DNA of 56,706 bases from Pedobacter ginsenosidimutans (GCF_001442625.1 NZ_LMZQ01000043.1:1-56706); one strand, 5' to 3'. Shown: positions 45,809 through 55,784, counted from the stretch's first letter. A program made the numbers and translations. The notes: generated from the sequence alone by a model not told the origin.

Positions 45809-48800
45809 ATGAAAAAACTTTTACTATTATGTTCTACAATGCTTTTGGCAACTTCGTTGTTTGCCCAAAGTTTTAACGGAACCTACAGTTTCGGTAGCGT
45901 TTCTACCACTACAGGTAAAACGGACCCTACCCCGGCTCCAACTGCAACCGGAGTTACTTTTGGTTCTTTTACAGCTAATGGCGCTGTTTCTGCAAACCCT
46001 AACGCAGGCGGAAGGTTTTCTTTCACCAGTCAGCCTACAGGGGCAACCAATGCCAGTGATGTTTTTACCGGCACAATAGATTTAACCAAGTATTACGAAG
46101 TAACCATTACACCTGTTGCAGGTTACACCCTAAACATTACAGGGATTAAATTCACCCTGCAACGTTCAGGAACCGGGATCAGGCAATACAGTGTACGATC
46201 GAGTAAAGACAGCTATGCAGCTAACTTACCAGCCACAGTATCGCCCGCCAATACAGATCTTCAGGTTGTAACGGGAAACATATTTCAGGTACTGGATGCA
46301 GCAACAACTGCTGAGGTTGGCAGTACCATTACCTTAACAGGCTTTACCAGCATTTCTACAGCAACTACCTTCCGTTTTTATGGTTACAATGCCGAAGCTG
46401 CCGGAGGTACGTTTAGTATAGATGATGTAGTTATTTCCGGATCTTCAGTTTCTGGTACAGACAATACCCCGCCTGTAAATACGGCCTTATACCCAAAAAC
46501 ATCAAATATTACCTCAACCTCTTTTAACCTTACCCATAATATCGATGAGCCGGGTAAAACTTATTATGTTGTTACCGCATCAGGCAGTCAAGCTCCAACA
46601 CCTGCACAGGTAAAGGCTGGATTAAACGGAAGTGGTACTGCAGCAATTAAATCTGGCACTTTGATCAATGCAGCCAATACAGATGTTAGTACATCCATTA
46701 CCGGATTAACTGCAACTACAAATTATGCCGTGTATGTGGTGGCAGAAGATGGTGCCAGCACGCCTAATTTACAAACTTCAGTTACATTCTTAAATGTAAC
46801 AACATTGGGTTTGGCAGATGTTACCCCACCGGTAACGGCAGCAACCTATCCCAAAACAACAACGGTTACCACTACCTCAGTCGATTTTGTGAACAACATT
46901 AACGAAGCAGGTACCACTTATTATGTGCTAGCCCTTACTGGCGGTACTGCCCCAACACCTGCACAGGTGAAAGCCGCACAGGATGGAACGGGTGCTGCAG
47001 CTTTAAAATCGGGATCATTTGCCAACACCGCCAACACCGATGCCAGTGCATCCATCACCGGTTTAACAATCGGTACCGGTTATACCTTATATGTTGTGGC
47101 ACAGGATGCAGCAGGCAATTTACAAACTACAGTTGCCCCGGTAGATGCTACCACTGCTAATCCTCCTTTGGTAAGCGCCCCGGTAATCATCAGTCAATAT
47201 TACGAGGGCACTTCTGTAAACAAATGGATCGAGTTAACCAACCTGAGCAATGCACCGATCAATACTGCATCACCACAGTTAAAATTAGCTTTATACAATA
47301 TTTCGGGCGATGCGGGTAACATTAATATCACTGGTACACCTTCGCAAACGGTAAACTTAAACTTTACCATTCCGGCCCATGGCTCCGTACTTTTGGGCAA
47401 TACGGGCAACAGCAATACCGAAGTACCCTACCTAAGTCCTGCCAGTGCCGTATTAAACAGCAATACCGTAATCAACTTTAACGGTAACGATGGTGTAGCC
47501 CTTTTAGATGCCAATAACAATATTATCGATGCTTTCGGGCAGGGTGTTAACGCCAAAGATGTTTCTTATGTAAGAAGTTTGAATGTAACCGCACCTAGTC
47601 CTACTTACGTAGACGACGATTGGACCAGAACACCACTGGCTACCGTTCAAAATGCCATTGACGATGACGATGCCAATAGATTGGGCGTACATTTCCCACC
47701 TAACTTACCTGCCTGCGCCGCGCCAACCAGTCCGGCAACAGCATTAACCTTCAGTGCCGTAACTACAGGCAGCATCACCGCTGCTTTCACTAAATCGGCC
47801 GATGCCAACGAATACCTGATCATCAGAAGTTTAAATGCCACTTTGAGTGCGCTTCCGGTTGATGGTACTGCTTATGCCATTGGTTCTTCTTTTGGTGGGG
47901 GTACGGTAATTAACAAAATTGTAAACAATACCTTTACCGATAACAATTTAAACAGTTCTACTACTTACAACTATTTTATTGTTCCGTTAAACAACCTTTC
48001 TTGTACCGGCGGACCGAAATATTTAACCACCAATATTTTAACCGCAGCACAAAGCACTAAAACCTTATTGCCTTGTGCCACTCCAACGGCGCAGCCCACA
48101 GGTTTTACCATTACTTCTGCTAACTATAACTTTATCCAGGCTTCTTTCACCGCCGCCAGTGCAGCTGATGAATACCTGGTAGTGATGAGTACCAGCAGTA
48201 CCTTAACCGCAGCACCGGTAAACCAAACGGTTTATAATGTAGGCGATGCTTTAGGTGGTGGTATTGTGGTGAAAAGAGGAACGGGCACTTCATTTATCAG
48301 AAATGGTTTAACCCAGAACACCAATTATTACTTTTTCACCTATGCGGTAAACAGTGCCTGCAGCGGTGGCCCTTTATATTTAACCGCACAGCCGCTTTTA
48401 GGAAACTTTAAAACCGGTATCCTTGATGTAAACAAACTCAACTTCTATTACGGTAACTTACACAGTCACAGCAGTTATTCTGACGGAAATAAAGACGATT
48501 TAACTAAAAAACCAGAAGATGATTATGCTTTTGCTAAAACAGCGATGAACCTCGATTTCCTTGGGATATCAGAGCATAACCATACCCAGGCAGGCATGTC
48601 ATTGGCCAACTGGCAACCAGGTATCATTGCAGCCAAAAATGCAACCACTTCTACTTTTGTTGCGCTGCACGGTATGGAATGGGGTGTAATCAGTGGCGGC
48701 GGACACGTAATTGTGTACGGGATCGATTCACTGATCGGCTGGGAGCCCGGCGAAAACCAGATTTATGTACCTAAAAGCACTTATACCGGGCCAGCGGGTT

Positions 48801-51025
48801 TATTCAGGATTATTAACCGCCATGGTTTAAATGCCGTAGCTACTTTGGCTCACCCTAATACAACCGATTTTAACAACATCTCGGCCACTTACGATTTAAG
48901 TGCAGATAGTGCCATTGTAGGCTCGGCCTTAGAAAGTGGTCCTGCGTTTTCAACCAATGTTACCTATTCCGATCCCGCCAGCTCAATGAGTTATTTGAGC
49001 TATTATAACCGCATGCTGGCTAAGGGTTATCACCTTGGTGCAAGTATTGATCATGATAACCACAATTTAACCTTTGGTAAGCACACCCGTGCCAGGTTAG
49101 TGGTATTGGCTCCTGCCCTTACCGAGAACGATTTATTGGATGCCATTAAAAAGATGCGTTTTTATGCATCACAAGATTCGGCAGCCAAAGTGGTTTTCAC
49201 CATCAACAAACAACCGGTAGGCAGTGTATTTAAAACAGCCGGTGCGCCACAAATCTCGGTAAGTTCGATTACCACAAGTCCGGTAACCAGCATTAAAATT
49301 TTATACGGAACACCAGGCAGCGGTACCAACCCGGTAGAATTAACCACCAGCCCAACCGCAAGTTTAACCTATACCGATAATGCCCTGGCCAACCTGGCAA
49401 CAGGCTATTATTATGCTGATATTGTGGAAGCCGACGGAAGCCGGATCATTACCTCTCCCATCTGGTATACCAGGGATGATGCTACCGTTAAAAAAGACCA
49501 GAATATTACCTTTGCGCCTACAAGAACGGCTACTTACGGCGATCCTGATTTAGTTGCAGGGGCCACGAGTGATAATACCGCCATCAACATTACTTATACC
49601 AGTAGCGATACCAATATTGCCACCATCAGCAATAACGATATCCACATTGTAAAAGCAGGTACCGTAACCATTACGGCCAATCAACCGGGCGATACTTTCT
49701 TTAACCCGGCAGTTGCCAAACAACAGGTATTAACCATTGCCCCTAAAGCCATTACGGTAATGGCAGATGCCAAAACCAAGCTAGAAGGAACAGCTGATCC
49801 CGCATTCACCTACGTTTCCAGTCCTGCATTAATTGGTACCGATGCTTTTACAGGCGCATTAAGCCGTGTGACGGGCGAAACCGCAGGCGATTACGCCATT
49901 CAGCAGGGAACGCTGGCTTTGAGTAGTAATTACACCATCAACTACAATTCTGCCAATCTTCATATTAACGCCAAACCGGTTGCCGCACTAAGTGCCAGTG
50001 TTGCTGTTCCACAAAACGCCACTGCTCCGGTAATTACTTTTAGGGCAACCGCAGGTACAGCACCGTTTACATTTACTTATAACATCAATGGCGGCAGCAG
50101 CCAAACGTTAAAGGCAACAAGCAATACCGCAACAGTAACGGCACCAACCAATGTGGTGGGCACATTCGTTTACACCGTCACCAACATTGCCGATGCTTTT
50201 AGTGCACAAGCACAAAATGTTTCAACCACGGTAACGGTTCGTCCTTTACCGGTAGCCACCATTGCAGGTAATACATCCGTATGTAATTTCGGTTCATCAC
50301 CAAACATTACTTTCACAGGCTCGGTTGGTACAGCACCTTATACCTTTACTTACAGCATTAATGGAGGTAGCAACCGTACGGTAAGCACAAGCTCAACCAC
50401 TGCAACAGTTAGCGTACCAACCAATTTAACAGGTACATTTACCTACAATTTAGTAAGCGTGACCGATGTTTATGCTACCCAAACGCAAACCGGATTAGCT
50501 ACGGTAACGGTAAATGCCCTGCCAGTGGTTTCCATCAGCAGCAATAAAGGTTTATCGATTTCTAAAGGCGATGCCATCATTTTAACGGCTACCGGCGGCA
50601 CACAATACAGCTGGACAGGCTCGGATATCGTTAGCGGACAAAGTACTGCTGCCTTAACCATCCGACCGAAACAGAGCGGTACTTACCGTGCTACCGTAAC
50701 CAATGCAAGTGGTTGTGTGAGCGATCAAAGCATTGCCATTACCGTAGTAGAAGATTATAAACTCGAAGCCAGCACTGTGGTTACACCTAATGGCGATGGT
50801 TATAACGATAAATTCATCGTAAAAAACATCGATTATTATCCAAACAACACCTTAAAAATATTCGATAAGGCCGGGCGGATTTTATACACCAAACATACCT
50901 ATGCCAACGATTGGGACGGAACCATAAACGGTAGTCCGCTGAATGAAGGAACCTATTATTACATCATCGATTTAGGTAGCGGCATCGGTACATTCAAAGG
51001 TTTTATCAACATCATTAGAGACTAA
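45809..51025 (+). CDS. Giant modular T9SS cargo with PHP phosphoesterase domain
   Basis: This is a 1738-residue secreted protein. In order: signal peptide (1-20, TSLFAQS); beta-rich domain (21-215); two similar repeats of about 118 residues starting DNTPPVNTALYPKTS and DVTPPVTAATYPKTT (218-449); a lamin-tail-like domain (455-630); two Fn3-like modules starting CAAPTSP and CATPTAQ (634-875); a PHP-type phosphoesterase (about 880-1140) with metal ligands His 885 and His 887 (NLHSHSSYSDG, Asp 892) and Glu 922/His 923 (SEHNH); MBG-like modules (1230-1390); PKD-like repeats (1395-1655); and a type B C-terminal sorting domain (VTPNGDGYNDKFIVKN...). It is exported through T9SS and likely processed or anchored at the surface. 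The partner SprF gene follows after 8 bases. Confidence 0.9.
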   Translation: MKKLLLLCSTMLLATSLFAQSFNGTYSFGSVSTTTGKTDPTPAPTATGVTFGSFTANGAVSANPNAGGRFSFTSQPTGATNASDVFTGTIDLTKYYEVTITPVAGYTLNITGIKFTLQRSGTGIRQYSVRSSKDSYAANLPATVSPANTDLQVVTGNIFQVLDAATTAEVGSTITLTGFTSISTATTFRFYGYNAEAAGGTFSIDDVVISGSSVSGTDNTPPVNTALYPKTSNITSTSFNLTHNIDEPGKTYYVVTASGSQAPTPAQVKAGLNGSGTAAIKSGTLINAANTDVSTSITGLTATTNYAVYVVAEDGASTPNLQTSVTFLNVTTLGLADVTPPVTAATYPKTTTVTTTSVDFVNNINEAGTTYYVLALTGGTAPTPAQVKAAQDGTGAAALKSGSFANTANTDASASITGLTIGTGYTLYVVAQDAAGNLQTTVAPVDATTANPPLVSAPVIISQYYEGTSVNKWIELTNLSNAPINTASPQLKLALYNISGDAGNINITGTPSQTVNLNFTIPAHGSVLLGNTGNSNTEVPYLSPASAVLNSNTVINFNGNDGVALLDANNNIIDAFGQGVNAKDVSYVRSLNVTAPSPTYVDDDWTRTPLATVQNAIDDDDANRLGVHFPPNLPACAAPTSPATALTFSAVTTGSITAAFTKSADANEYLIIRSLNATLSALPVDGTAYAIGSSFGGGTVINKIVNNTFTDNNLNSSTTYNYFIVPLNNLSCTGGPKYLTTNILTAAQSTKTLLPCATPTAQPTGFTITSANYNFIQASFTAASAADEYLVVMSTSSTLTAAPVNQTVYNVGDALGGGIVVKRGTGTSFIRNGLTQNTNYYFFTYAVNSACSGGPLYLTAQPLLGNFKTGILDVNKLNFYYGNLHSHSSYSDGNKDDLTKKPEDDYAFAKTAMNLDFLGISEHNHTQAGMSLANWQPGIIAAKNATTSTFVALHGMEWGVISGGGHVIVYGIDSLIGWEPGENQIYVPKSTYTGPAGLFRIINRHGLNAVATLAHPNTTDFNNISATYDLSADSAIVGSALESGPAFSTNVTYSDPASSMSYLSYYNRMLAKGYHLGASIDHDNHNLTFGKHTRARLVVLAPALTENDLLDAIKKMRFYASQDSAAKVVFTINKQPVGSVFKTAGAPQISVSSITTSPVTSIKILYGTPGSGTNPVELTTSPTASLTYTDNALANLATGYYYADIVEADGSRIITSPIWYTRDDATVKKDQNITFAPTRTATYGDPDLVAGATSDNTAINITYTSSDTNIATISNNDIHIVKAGTVTITANQPGDTFFNPAVAKQQVLTIAPKAITVMADAKTKLEGTADPAFTYVSSPALIGTDAFTGALSRVTGETAGDYAIQQGTLALSSNYTINYNSANLHINAKPVAALSASVAVPQNATAPVITFRATAGTAPFTFTYNINGGSSQTLKATSNTATVTAPTNVVGTFVYTVTNIADAFSAQAQNVSTTVTVRPLPVATIAGNTSVCNFGSSPNITFTGSVGTAPYTFTYSINGGSNRTVSTSSTTATVSVPTNLTGTFTYNLVSVTDVYATQTQTGLATVTVNALPVVSISSNKGLSISKGDAIILTATGGTQYSWTGSDIVSGQSTAALTIRPKQSGTYRATVTNASGCVSDQSIAITVVEDYKLEASTVVTPNGDGYNDKFIVKNIDYYPNNTLKIFDKAGRILYTKHTYANDWDGTINGSPLNEGTYYYIIDLGSGIGTFKGFINIIRD

Positions 51026-51033
51026 TTACAGAC

Positions 51034-51954
51034 ATGAGAGCAATTACAAAAAACATAAAGCAAATGCGTCGCGTAACGTTTCTATTTGCTGCAGGCACAT
51101 TATTTTTAGGTTCGGTTAAAGCACAGATCCTTCCGTTAAATGCGCAATATTTTCAGAACCGTTACCTGGTTAATCCCTCAATGGCGGGTATTAACGAAGG
51201 TTTTAACATCAACGGAAGTTTCCGCAAACAATGGTCGAACATTCCAGGTGCACCTATTACACAAAGCGTAACCTTAGATCAGCAGGTGAACAAAGTAGGC
51301 TGGGGTGTGAATGTGTACAACGAGAAATCGGGCGGTATCCAACGCACCAAAGCCGTTGGAACCTTTGCCTACCACCTTCCGCTAAACAGCGACGATCAGA
51401 AATTAAACTTCGGGATCTCTTTTGGCGCAAGTCAGGATAAACTGGATTTAAGCAGTGTAAGAAACAGCGACATTAACGACCCATCCATCGCCCGTTTTAA
51501 CGACAGGGGTTATTATGTAGATGGCGATTTCGGGATCTCTTATACTTCGAAAGGATTAACCGTTGAAGGTGCCGTACCGAATATGCGTTCCGTTTTCAGA
51601 AAAGATGATTTAAACTTTGCCGACAAACCCACGTTTTATTCGGCGGTGAGTTATAAATTCATGTTGGGATCAGGCATTAACGGAATCAGCCTCGAACCCA
51701 AAGGTGTTTTTAGGGGCATTAAAAATTACGATAACCTATGGGATGCCGGTTTAAATGCAAATTTTGCCAACGATAAATTATATGTAATGGCCATGTACCA
51801 CAATACACAAAACGCTACGTTTGGTTTTGGCATGAATTACAAATCGACCTTATATTTTATGGCTTATTACAACACGGCAACCTCGGCCATTAGTGGTTAC
51901 ACCGATGGTGATTTTGAAGTAAATATCAGGGTGAATATTGGTAAGAAGCCTTAG
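51034..51954 (+). CDS. PorP/SprF-family T9SS outer-membrane protein
   Basis: This 306-residue protein has a signal peptide ending near SVKAQ (a second in-frame Met at residue 11 is a possible start). The opening ILPLNAQYFQNRYLVNPSMAGI and the later SFRKQWSNIPGAPITQ are hallmarks of PorP/SprF. The rest is alternating beta-barrel strands ending VNIRVNIGKKP. SprF-like proteins help export or attach a specific adhesin with a type B sorting domain, usually encoded next to them. That is the arrangement here, directly after the giant cargo gene. Confidence 0.93.
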   Translation: MRAITKNIKQMRRVTFLFAAGTLFLGSVKAQILPLNAQYFQNRYLVNPSMAGINEGFNINGSFRKQWSNIPGAPITQSVTLDQQVNKVGWGVNVYNEKSGGIQRTKAVGTFAYHLPLNSDDQKLNFGISFGASQDKLDLSSVRNSDINDPSIARFNDRGYYVDGDFGISYTSKGLTVEGAVPNMRSVFRKDDLNFADKPTFYSAVSYKFMLGSGINGISLEPKGVFRGIKNYDNLWDAGLNANFANDKLYVMAMYHNTQNATFGFGMNYKSTLYFMAYYNTATSAISGYTDGDFEVNIRVNIGKKP

Positions 51955-51971
51955 TTTTTATTTTAAAAGAA

Positions 51972-52005
51972 GGGTCGTCATCCGATAGCTATCGGATCCC
52001 GCGCA
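51972..52005. repeat. CCGATAGCTATCGG palindrome with GCGCAGGCGGGG tail
   Basis: GTCGTCATCCGATAGCTATCGGATCCCGCGCAGGCGGGGATC: the reverse complement of the end module at 45246-45280, 54460-54500 and near 56140-56180. Confidence 0.85.
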
Positions 52006-52030
52006 GGCGGGGATCTTAATGCAACAACAC

Positions 52031-52065
52031 AAAAGCCGCAGATCGAAGGACCTGCGGCTTTTTTT
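52031..52065 (+). terminator. Terminator of the T9SS cargo/SprF unit
   Basis: AAAAGCCGCAG and CTGCGGCTTTT form an 11-bp stem with a 10-base loop and seven T residues. Confidence 0.9.
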
Positions 52066-52082
52066 ATCTTAGAAGCATTATC

Positions 52083-52700
52083 GTCATTTCGACTGGAGCG
52101 CAGCGGAATGGAGAAATCTTTAAACTGTGTTTTTTGCTTACTTTCCTTAAACCCCTATCCGCCTATCGCCACCTTCCCCCTGAAAGGGAAAGGGCTAAAA
52201 AACAAATTACTGCACCCTGCAATATGCTCCATGCTATCTGCACCCTACTATCGGCCTGGCAGATTTTCGCAGGAAAAAGCACGGAAATCTGTGCACTCCC
52301 CATCATTACCCCACAGCCCAAGGCAGGATCAAGCGGGTGCGAGGGGATAAGCAAGGGGTAAGAGCCTCGATACTGCCGCGATTAAGATTTCCGTAGGTTT
52401 TTACAAGAAAAGATGCAAGCCTTGATTTTTGGTTACCTTTTTATCAAGAAAAAGGTAAGAGCCCCTTCGGCGGCGGCGAGCCGAGGCAAGACCGAGCCTG
52501 GGGTAAAACCTACAATTGTCATTCTGAACGCAGTGAAGAATCTTTCAGTAAAAGATCCTTCGTGCCTCAGGATGACAGAAAATTGTTAGAAGCAAAAACG
52601 ATGGAGTCACTGCCGTATCAATCGCAGATAACCCATAGTAGTAAGATTGCTTTCCCGAAAGTTCGGGACAGGCTATCGGCTGAAAAAGCCTCATCGCAAT
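52083..52700. repeat. Composite hairpin-module chain, copy 2
   Basis: It has a CGTCATTTCGACTGGAGCGCAGCGG repeat end, the CCCCTGAAAGGGAAAGGG module (52171-52194), then the ~290-base block 52232-52524. That block contains CAGATTTTCG...CGGAAATCTG and the TTACCTTTTT/AAAAAGGTAA hairpin (52433-52458), followed by GAGCCCCTTCGG...CCGAGGCAAGAC. The same block recurs at 56413-56706 with few changes. After it come TGTCATTCTGAACG...CCTCAGGATGACAG and a relic with GATTGCTTTCCCG and CATCGCAATGACGG. No gene was seen. Confidence 0.85.
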
Positions 52701-52800
52701 GACGGATTTATTGTTGTAGTAGAATGACGACTGCATTAGCACCTTACATTTCCTCACAAAAACTTCCCCTTTCCCCCTTCATTTCACTACTTTTACCTTC

Positions 52801-53979
52801 ATGGCCAAACTCATCAACCTGGATACTTTTAAAAGATTTTTCCGCTCAGAACAGATCGGCGGATTTATATTATTGATCTGCGTTGCCATTTCCCTAATTA
52901 TTGCCAACTCATCTGCTAAAGATACTTTCATCAGTTTCCTCGAAATTAAACTGGGCTTCGGCCCGGTAAACTACAGCATTTTAGCCTGGATAAACGATGC
53001 TTTAATGGCTATATTTTTTCTGCTCGTAGGACTCGAAATCAAACGCGAACTCGTAGAAGGCGAACTCTCCTCGCTTAAAAGTGCAGCCCTACCCGTAATT
53101 GCAGCTTTAGGCGGCATGCTCGTGCCCGCTTTAATTTATAGCCTGTTTAATAAAGACACAGAAACTGCCGGCGGCTGGGGTATCCCCATGGCAACCGACA
53201 TTGCCTTTGCCCTCGCCATTATCGCTATGCTCGGTAAAAGCGTACCCACTAGTTTAAAAATATTCCTGGCTGCTTTAGCCATAGTAGATGATCTCGGCGC
53301 CATTCTCGTGATCGCGATTTTTTATACCCACCAGATTCATTTCGAATACCTGGCCATGGCTGGGGGCATCCTTGTTCTTTTAGGACTGATGAATTATTTC
53401 GGCGTAAAGAAACTCGTGTTTTACCTCATCCCAGGCATATTCCTGTGGTATTTCATCCACCACTCAGGCATACATGCCACCATTGCAGGGGTACTGCTGG
53501 CTTTTACCATCCCGACCAATGAAACGGATGAAGAATCGCCACTAGAAAAACTGGAGCATTTTTTAACCACCCCAGTCAACTACATCATTATGCCCATTTT
53601 TGCTTTGGCGAATACCAATATCACTTTCCAGAAAGAAATGCTGGCCGGCTTGGTTTCTCCCTTAGGCCTCGGCATTATTGTAGGTTTATTCGTGGGTAAA
53701 ACCATTGGTGTTACCTTTTTCAGTTGGCTCGCCGTGAAATTAAAATGGGCCGATTTACCCACCGGAGCAGGTTGGAAACACATCTTAGGTTTGGGCATGC
53801 TCGCCGGGATCGGTTTTACCATGTCGATCTTTATTGCGCTGCTTTCTTTTAGCGAGGTGCTACATGTTTCGGAAGCGAAGTTTGCAATTTTAACCGCATC
53901 AGTTTTATCGGGTGTGGTGGGTTTTGTGTTTTTGAAATCGGTTAAAACTCAAGAATTAACCACAGAGGACACAAAGTAA
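52801..53979 (+). CDS. nhaA: Na+/H+ antiporter NhaA
   Basis: This 392-residue inner-membrane protein has about 12 membrane segments. It has family blocks ALMAIFFLLVGLEIKREL, GWGIPMATDIAFALAI (the paired ion-binding Asp region is TDIAF plus DDLGA in ALAIVDDLGAILVIAIFY), HHSGIHATIAGVLLAFTIP and GLGMLAGIGFTMSIFIALLSF. It exchanges two protons for one sodium ion, for pH and salt balance. The C-terminus is short and polar (KTQELTTEDTK). A TACTTTTA box directly upstream may be its -7 element. No terminator is visible before the repeat chain. Confidence 0.96.
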   Translation: MAKLINLDTFKRFFRSEQIGGFILLICVAISLIIANSSAKDTFISFLEIKLGFGPVNYSILAWINDALMAIFFLLVGLEIKRELVEGELSSLKSAALPVIAALGGMLVPALIYSLFNKDTETAGGWGIPMATDIAFALAIIAMLGKSVPTSLKIFLAALAIVDDLGAILVIAIFYTHQIHFEYLAMAGGILVLLGLMNYFGVKKLVFYLIPGIFLWYFIHHSGIHATIAGVLLAFTIPTNETDEESPLEKLEHFLTTPVNYIIMPIFALANTNITFQKEMLAGLVSPLGLGIIVGLFVGKTIGVTFFSWLAVKLKWADLPTGAGWKHILGLGMLAGIGFTMSIFIALLSFSEVLHVSEAKFAILTASVLSGVVGFVFLKSVKTQELTTEDTK

Positions 53980-54515
53980 AACACAGAGGGGCGTAGAGCC
54001 CCTATCCGCCTATCGGCACCTTTCCCCTGAAAGGGAAAGGGCTAAAAAACAAATCAACGCACCCTGCAGTATGCTCCATGCTATCTGCACCATGCTATCC
54101 GGCCTCGGAACTGATGGAAGGAGAAGCAGTTGAAACTTGTGCACAATCTTTCCCTAACCCAAAGAACCAAAACAGAGGCAAGAACGATTTTTCTTCGTTC
54201 CTAGCCGCTGTTGCAAATAAAGTTTCGACTAGCTTATCCGACATCAGTTCCAAGCCTTGGGTTTTTGTTACTTTTGGGCCAAGCCAAAAGTAAGAGCCCC
54301 TTCGGCGACGGTAGACCTGTACCGATTTTTCATCGGTAGCCGAGGCAAGACTGCGCGAAGGGCAAAACCTCCCCCAACCCCTCCTGAAGGAGGGGAGTTC
54401 CCACCCATAGCTTTAAAACCCAACGATGCAAAGTCCTCAAAGGCAACAATACCGCTTCCCGCCTGCGCGGGATCCGATAGCTATCGGATGACGACCGTAT
54501 TATAGCGAGCGTCTA
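53957..54515. repeat. Composite hairpin-module chain, copy 3
   Basis: It starts with an ACCACAGAGGACACAAAG relic that overlaps the end of nhaA. It continues with the CCTTTCCCC hairpin (54019-54040), the ~175-base block shared with 44841-45011, an intact TTACTTTTGG/CCAAAAGTAA hairpin (54268-54293), the GTAAGAGCCCCTTCGG tail with the TACCGAT hairpin, a CCCCTCC hairpin (about 54374-54400), and the CCGATAGCTATCGG end (54474-54487). Frames open through it have no coding support. Confidence 0.85.
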
Positions 54516-54530
54516 AATCAACCAGGTAAA

Positions 54531-54893
54531 CTATTCCCCTAACAGATTTTTATGTTTTACGCCCCACCTTTCGAGTTCATTAATAATTGGCCTCAATTCG
54601 AGACCAATTGCGGTTAGTTCATATTCCACCCTTAGCGGAACTTCGGCGTAGATGGTTCGCTTAACAATTTTATCCGCTTCTAATTTACGTAGCTGTAAGG
54701 TTAACATTCGCTCGGTAATATTTGGCAAACGTTGTTTTAACTCTCCGAATCTGAGTTTACCGTTCATTAGCCACGAACAGATCACTAAAGCCCATTGCCC
54801 GCCGATAATGTTTGCAGAATAAACCTCTAAACACTCATCAGCTAAAGCTTGTTTGTTAGCATAGTTGGTTGAGGTTTCCTTGATCTTAGACAT
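54531..54893 (-). CDS. HxlR-family transcriptional regulator
   Basis: This 120-residue winged-helix protein has the HxlR pattern: IIGGQWALVICSWLMNGKLRFGELKQRL, NITERMLTLQLRKLEADKIV, VEYELTAIGLELRPIINEL. Such regulators often respond to electrophiles or redox stress and control a divergent oxidoreductase gene, which is the arrangement here with the gene at 54993. The Cys residues (22, 39) might sense redox state, an inference from family members. Confidence 0.92.
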   Translation of the reverse strand: MSKIKETSTNYANKQALADECLEVYSANIIGGQWALVICSWLMNGKLRFGELKQRLPNITERMLTLQLRKLEADKIVKRTIYAEVPLRVEYELTAIGLELRPIINELERWGVKHKNLLGE

Positions 54894-54931
54894 ACTTACA
54901 TTTTTTATAGTACCTTACAATTGGTCGCTAA

Positions 54932-54964
54932 TTTACAAAATAAGCGGTTATGCATCTATTTTTG
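54932..54964 (+). promoter_or_regulatory. Putative promoter of the oxidoreductase gene
   Basis: TTTA (54932-54935), 21 bases, then TATTTTTG (54957-54964), ending 28 bases before the ATG. The ~100-base divergent gap is the likely HxlR operator. A short inverted pair TAGTACC...GGTCGCTA is possible but weak. Confidence 0.5.
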
Positions 54965-54992
54965 CGCTTTATAATCATCAAAATCCGTAAAA

Positions 54993-55523
54993 ATGAAAAC
55001 ATTAGTCGTTGTAACCCATCCCGATATTAAAAGCTCCGTAATCAACAAACGGTGGATTGAAGAATTAAATAAATACCCCGAGAAATATGTAGTTCATCAA
55101 CTGTATGAGGCCTATCCAGATGAAAAAATTGATGTAACAGCAGAACAAAAGCTGGTTGAACTACATGATAAAATTGTATTCCAGTTTCCCTATTATTGGT
55201 TCAATTGTCCCTCACTTTTAAAAAAATGGATGGATGAAGTACTCACTCATGGATGGGCCTATGGGAGCAAAAGCGGTTATAAATTGTCTGGCAAAAAAAT
55301 CGCCCTGGCCATTTCATTAGGCGTTGAAGAACATGAACTGCGCCCATCAGAAAAGTATAAATATACATTAGCAGAATTAACCCGTCCGTTCGAACTTTCT
55401 TTTGAATATGTAAAAGCCGATTACCAACCCCTGTTTGCTTATTATGGAATGGAGTATAACACGTCGGAAAAATGGGTAGAACAAAGTGTCCCTTTGTATT
55501 TAGATTTTTTAGATTCGTTGTAA
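54993..55523 (+). CDS. NAD(P)H-dependent flavin oxidoreductase (YwrO/KefF type)
   Basis: This 176-residue flavodoxin-like quinone reductase has LVVVTHPDIKSSVINKRWIEEL for FMN binding, IVFQFPYYWFNCPSLLKKWMDEVLTHGWAYG (the FMN/nicotinamide motif of the family) and KIALAISLG. The protein reduces quinones or electrophiles with NAD(P)H. It is divergent from HxlR, which most likely regulates it. Confidence 0.92.
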   Translation: MKTLVVVTHPDIKSSVINKRWIEELNKYPEKYVVHQLYEAYPDEKIDVTAEQKLVELHDKIVFQFPYYWFNCPSLLKKWMDEVLTHGWAYGSKSGYKLSGKKIALAISLGVEEHELRPSEKYKYTLAELTRPFELSFEYVKADYQPLFAYYGMEYNTSEKWVEQSVPLYLDFLDSL

Positions 55524-55644
55524 AGATTAAGCTAATATTTAACCGCAAAGAACGCGAAGTGAAAATGACTGAAATCTATCTCGAATTCATTTTGGTGTCG
55601 TTCAGAGCAGGTTAATACCGATAAGAAGTCTCGTATAAAAATTT

Positions 55645-55741
55645 CGTCATTGCGAGAAGGCTTTTTCAGCCGACGAAGCAATCTATATAGCAAGGATCAC
55701 TAGCATGATAGATTGCTTCGTCGTTCCTCCTCGCAATGACG
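55645..55741. repeat. Large inverted repeat (CGTCATTGCGAG type)
   Basis: The outer arms are CGTCATTGCGAG (55645-55656) and CTCGCAATGACG (55730-55741). The inner arms are GACGAAGCAATCTA (55672-55685) and TAGATTGCTTCGTC (55709-55722). The centre is about 23 bases. Confidence 0.9.
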
Positions 55742-55784
55742 ATACAACGCCCCCCTCAAATCTCCAGAGGAATCAATCTACTCA

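Noticed and set aside
52108..52361. Three overlapping frames in the composite repeat
   Set aside because: They run through hairpin modules that recur at 56205-56540 with frame-breaking differences.
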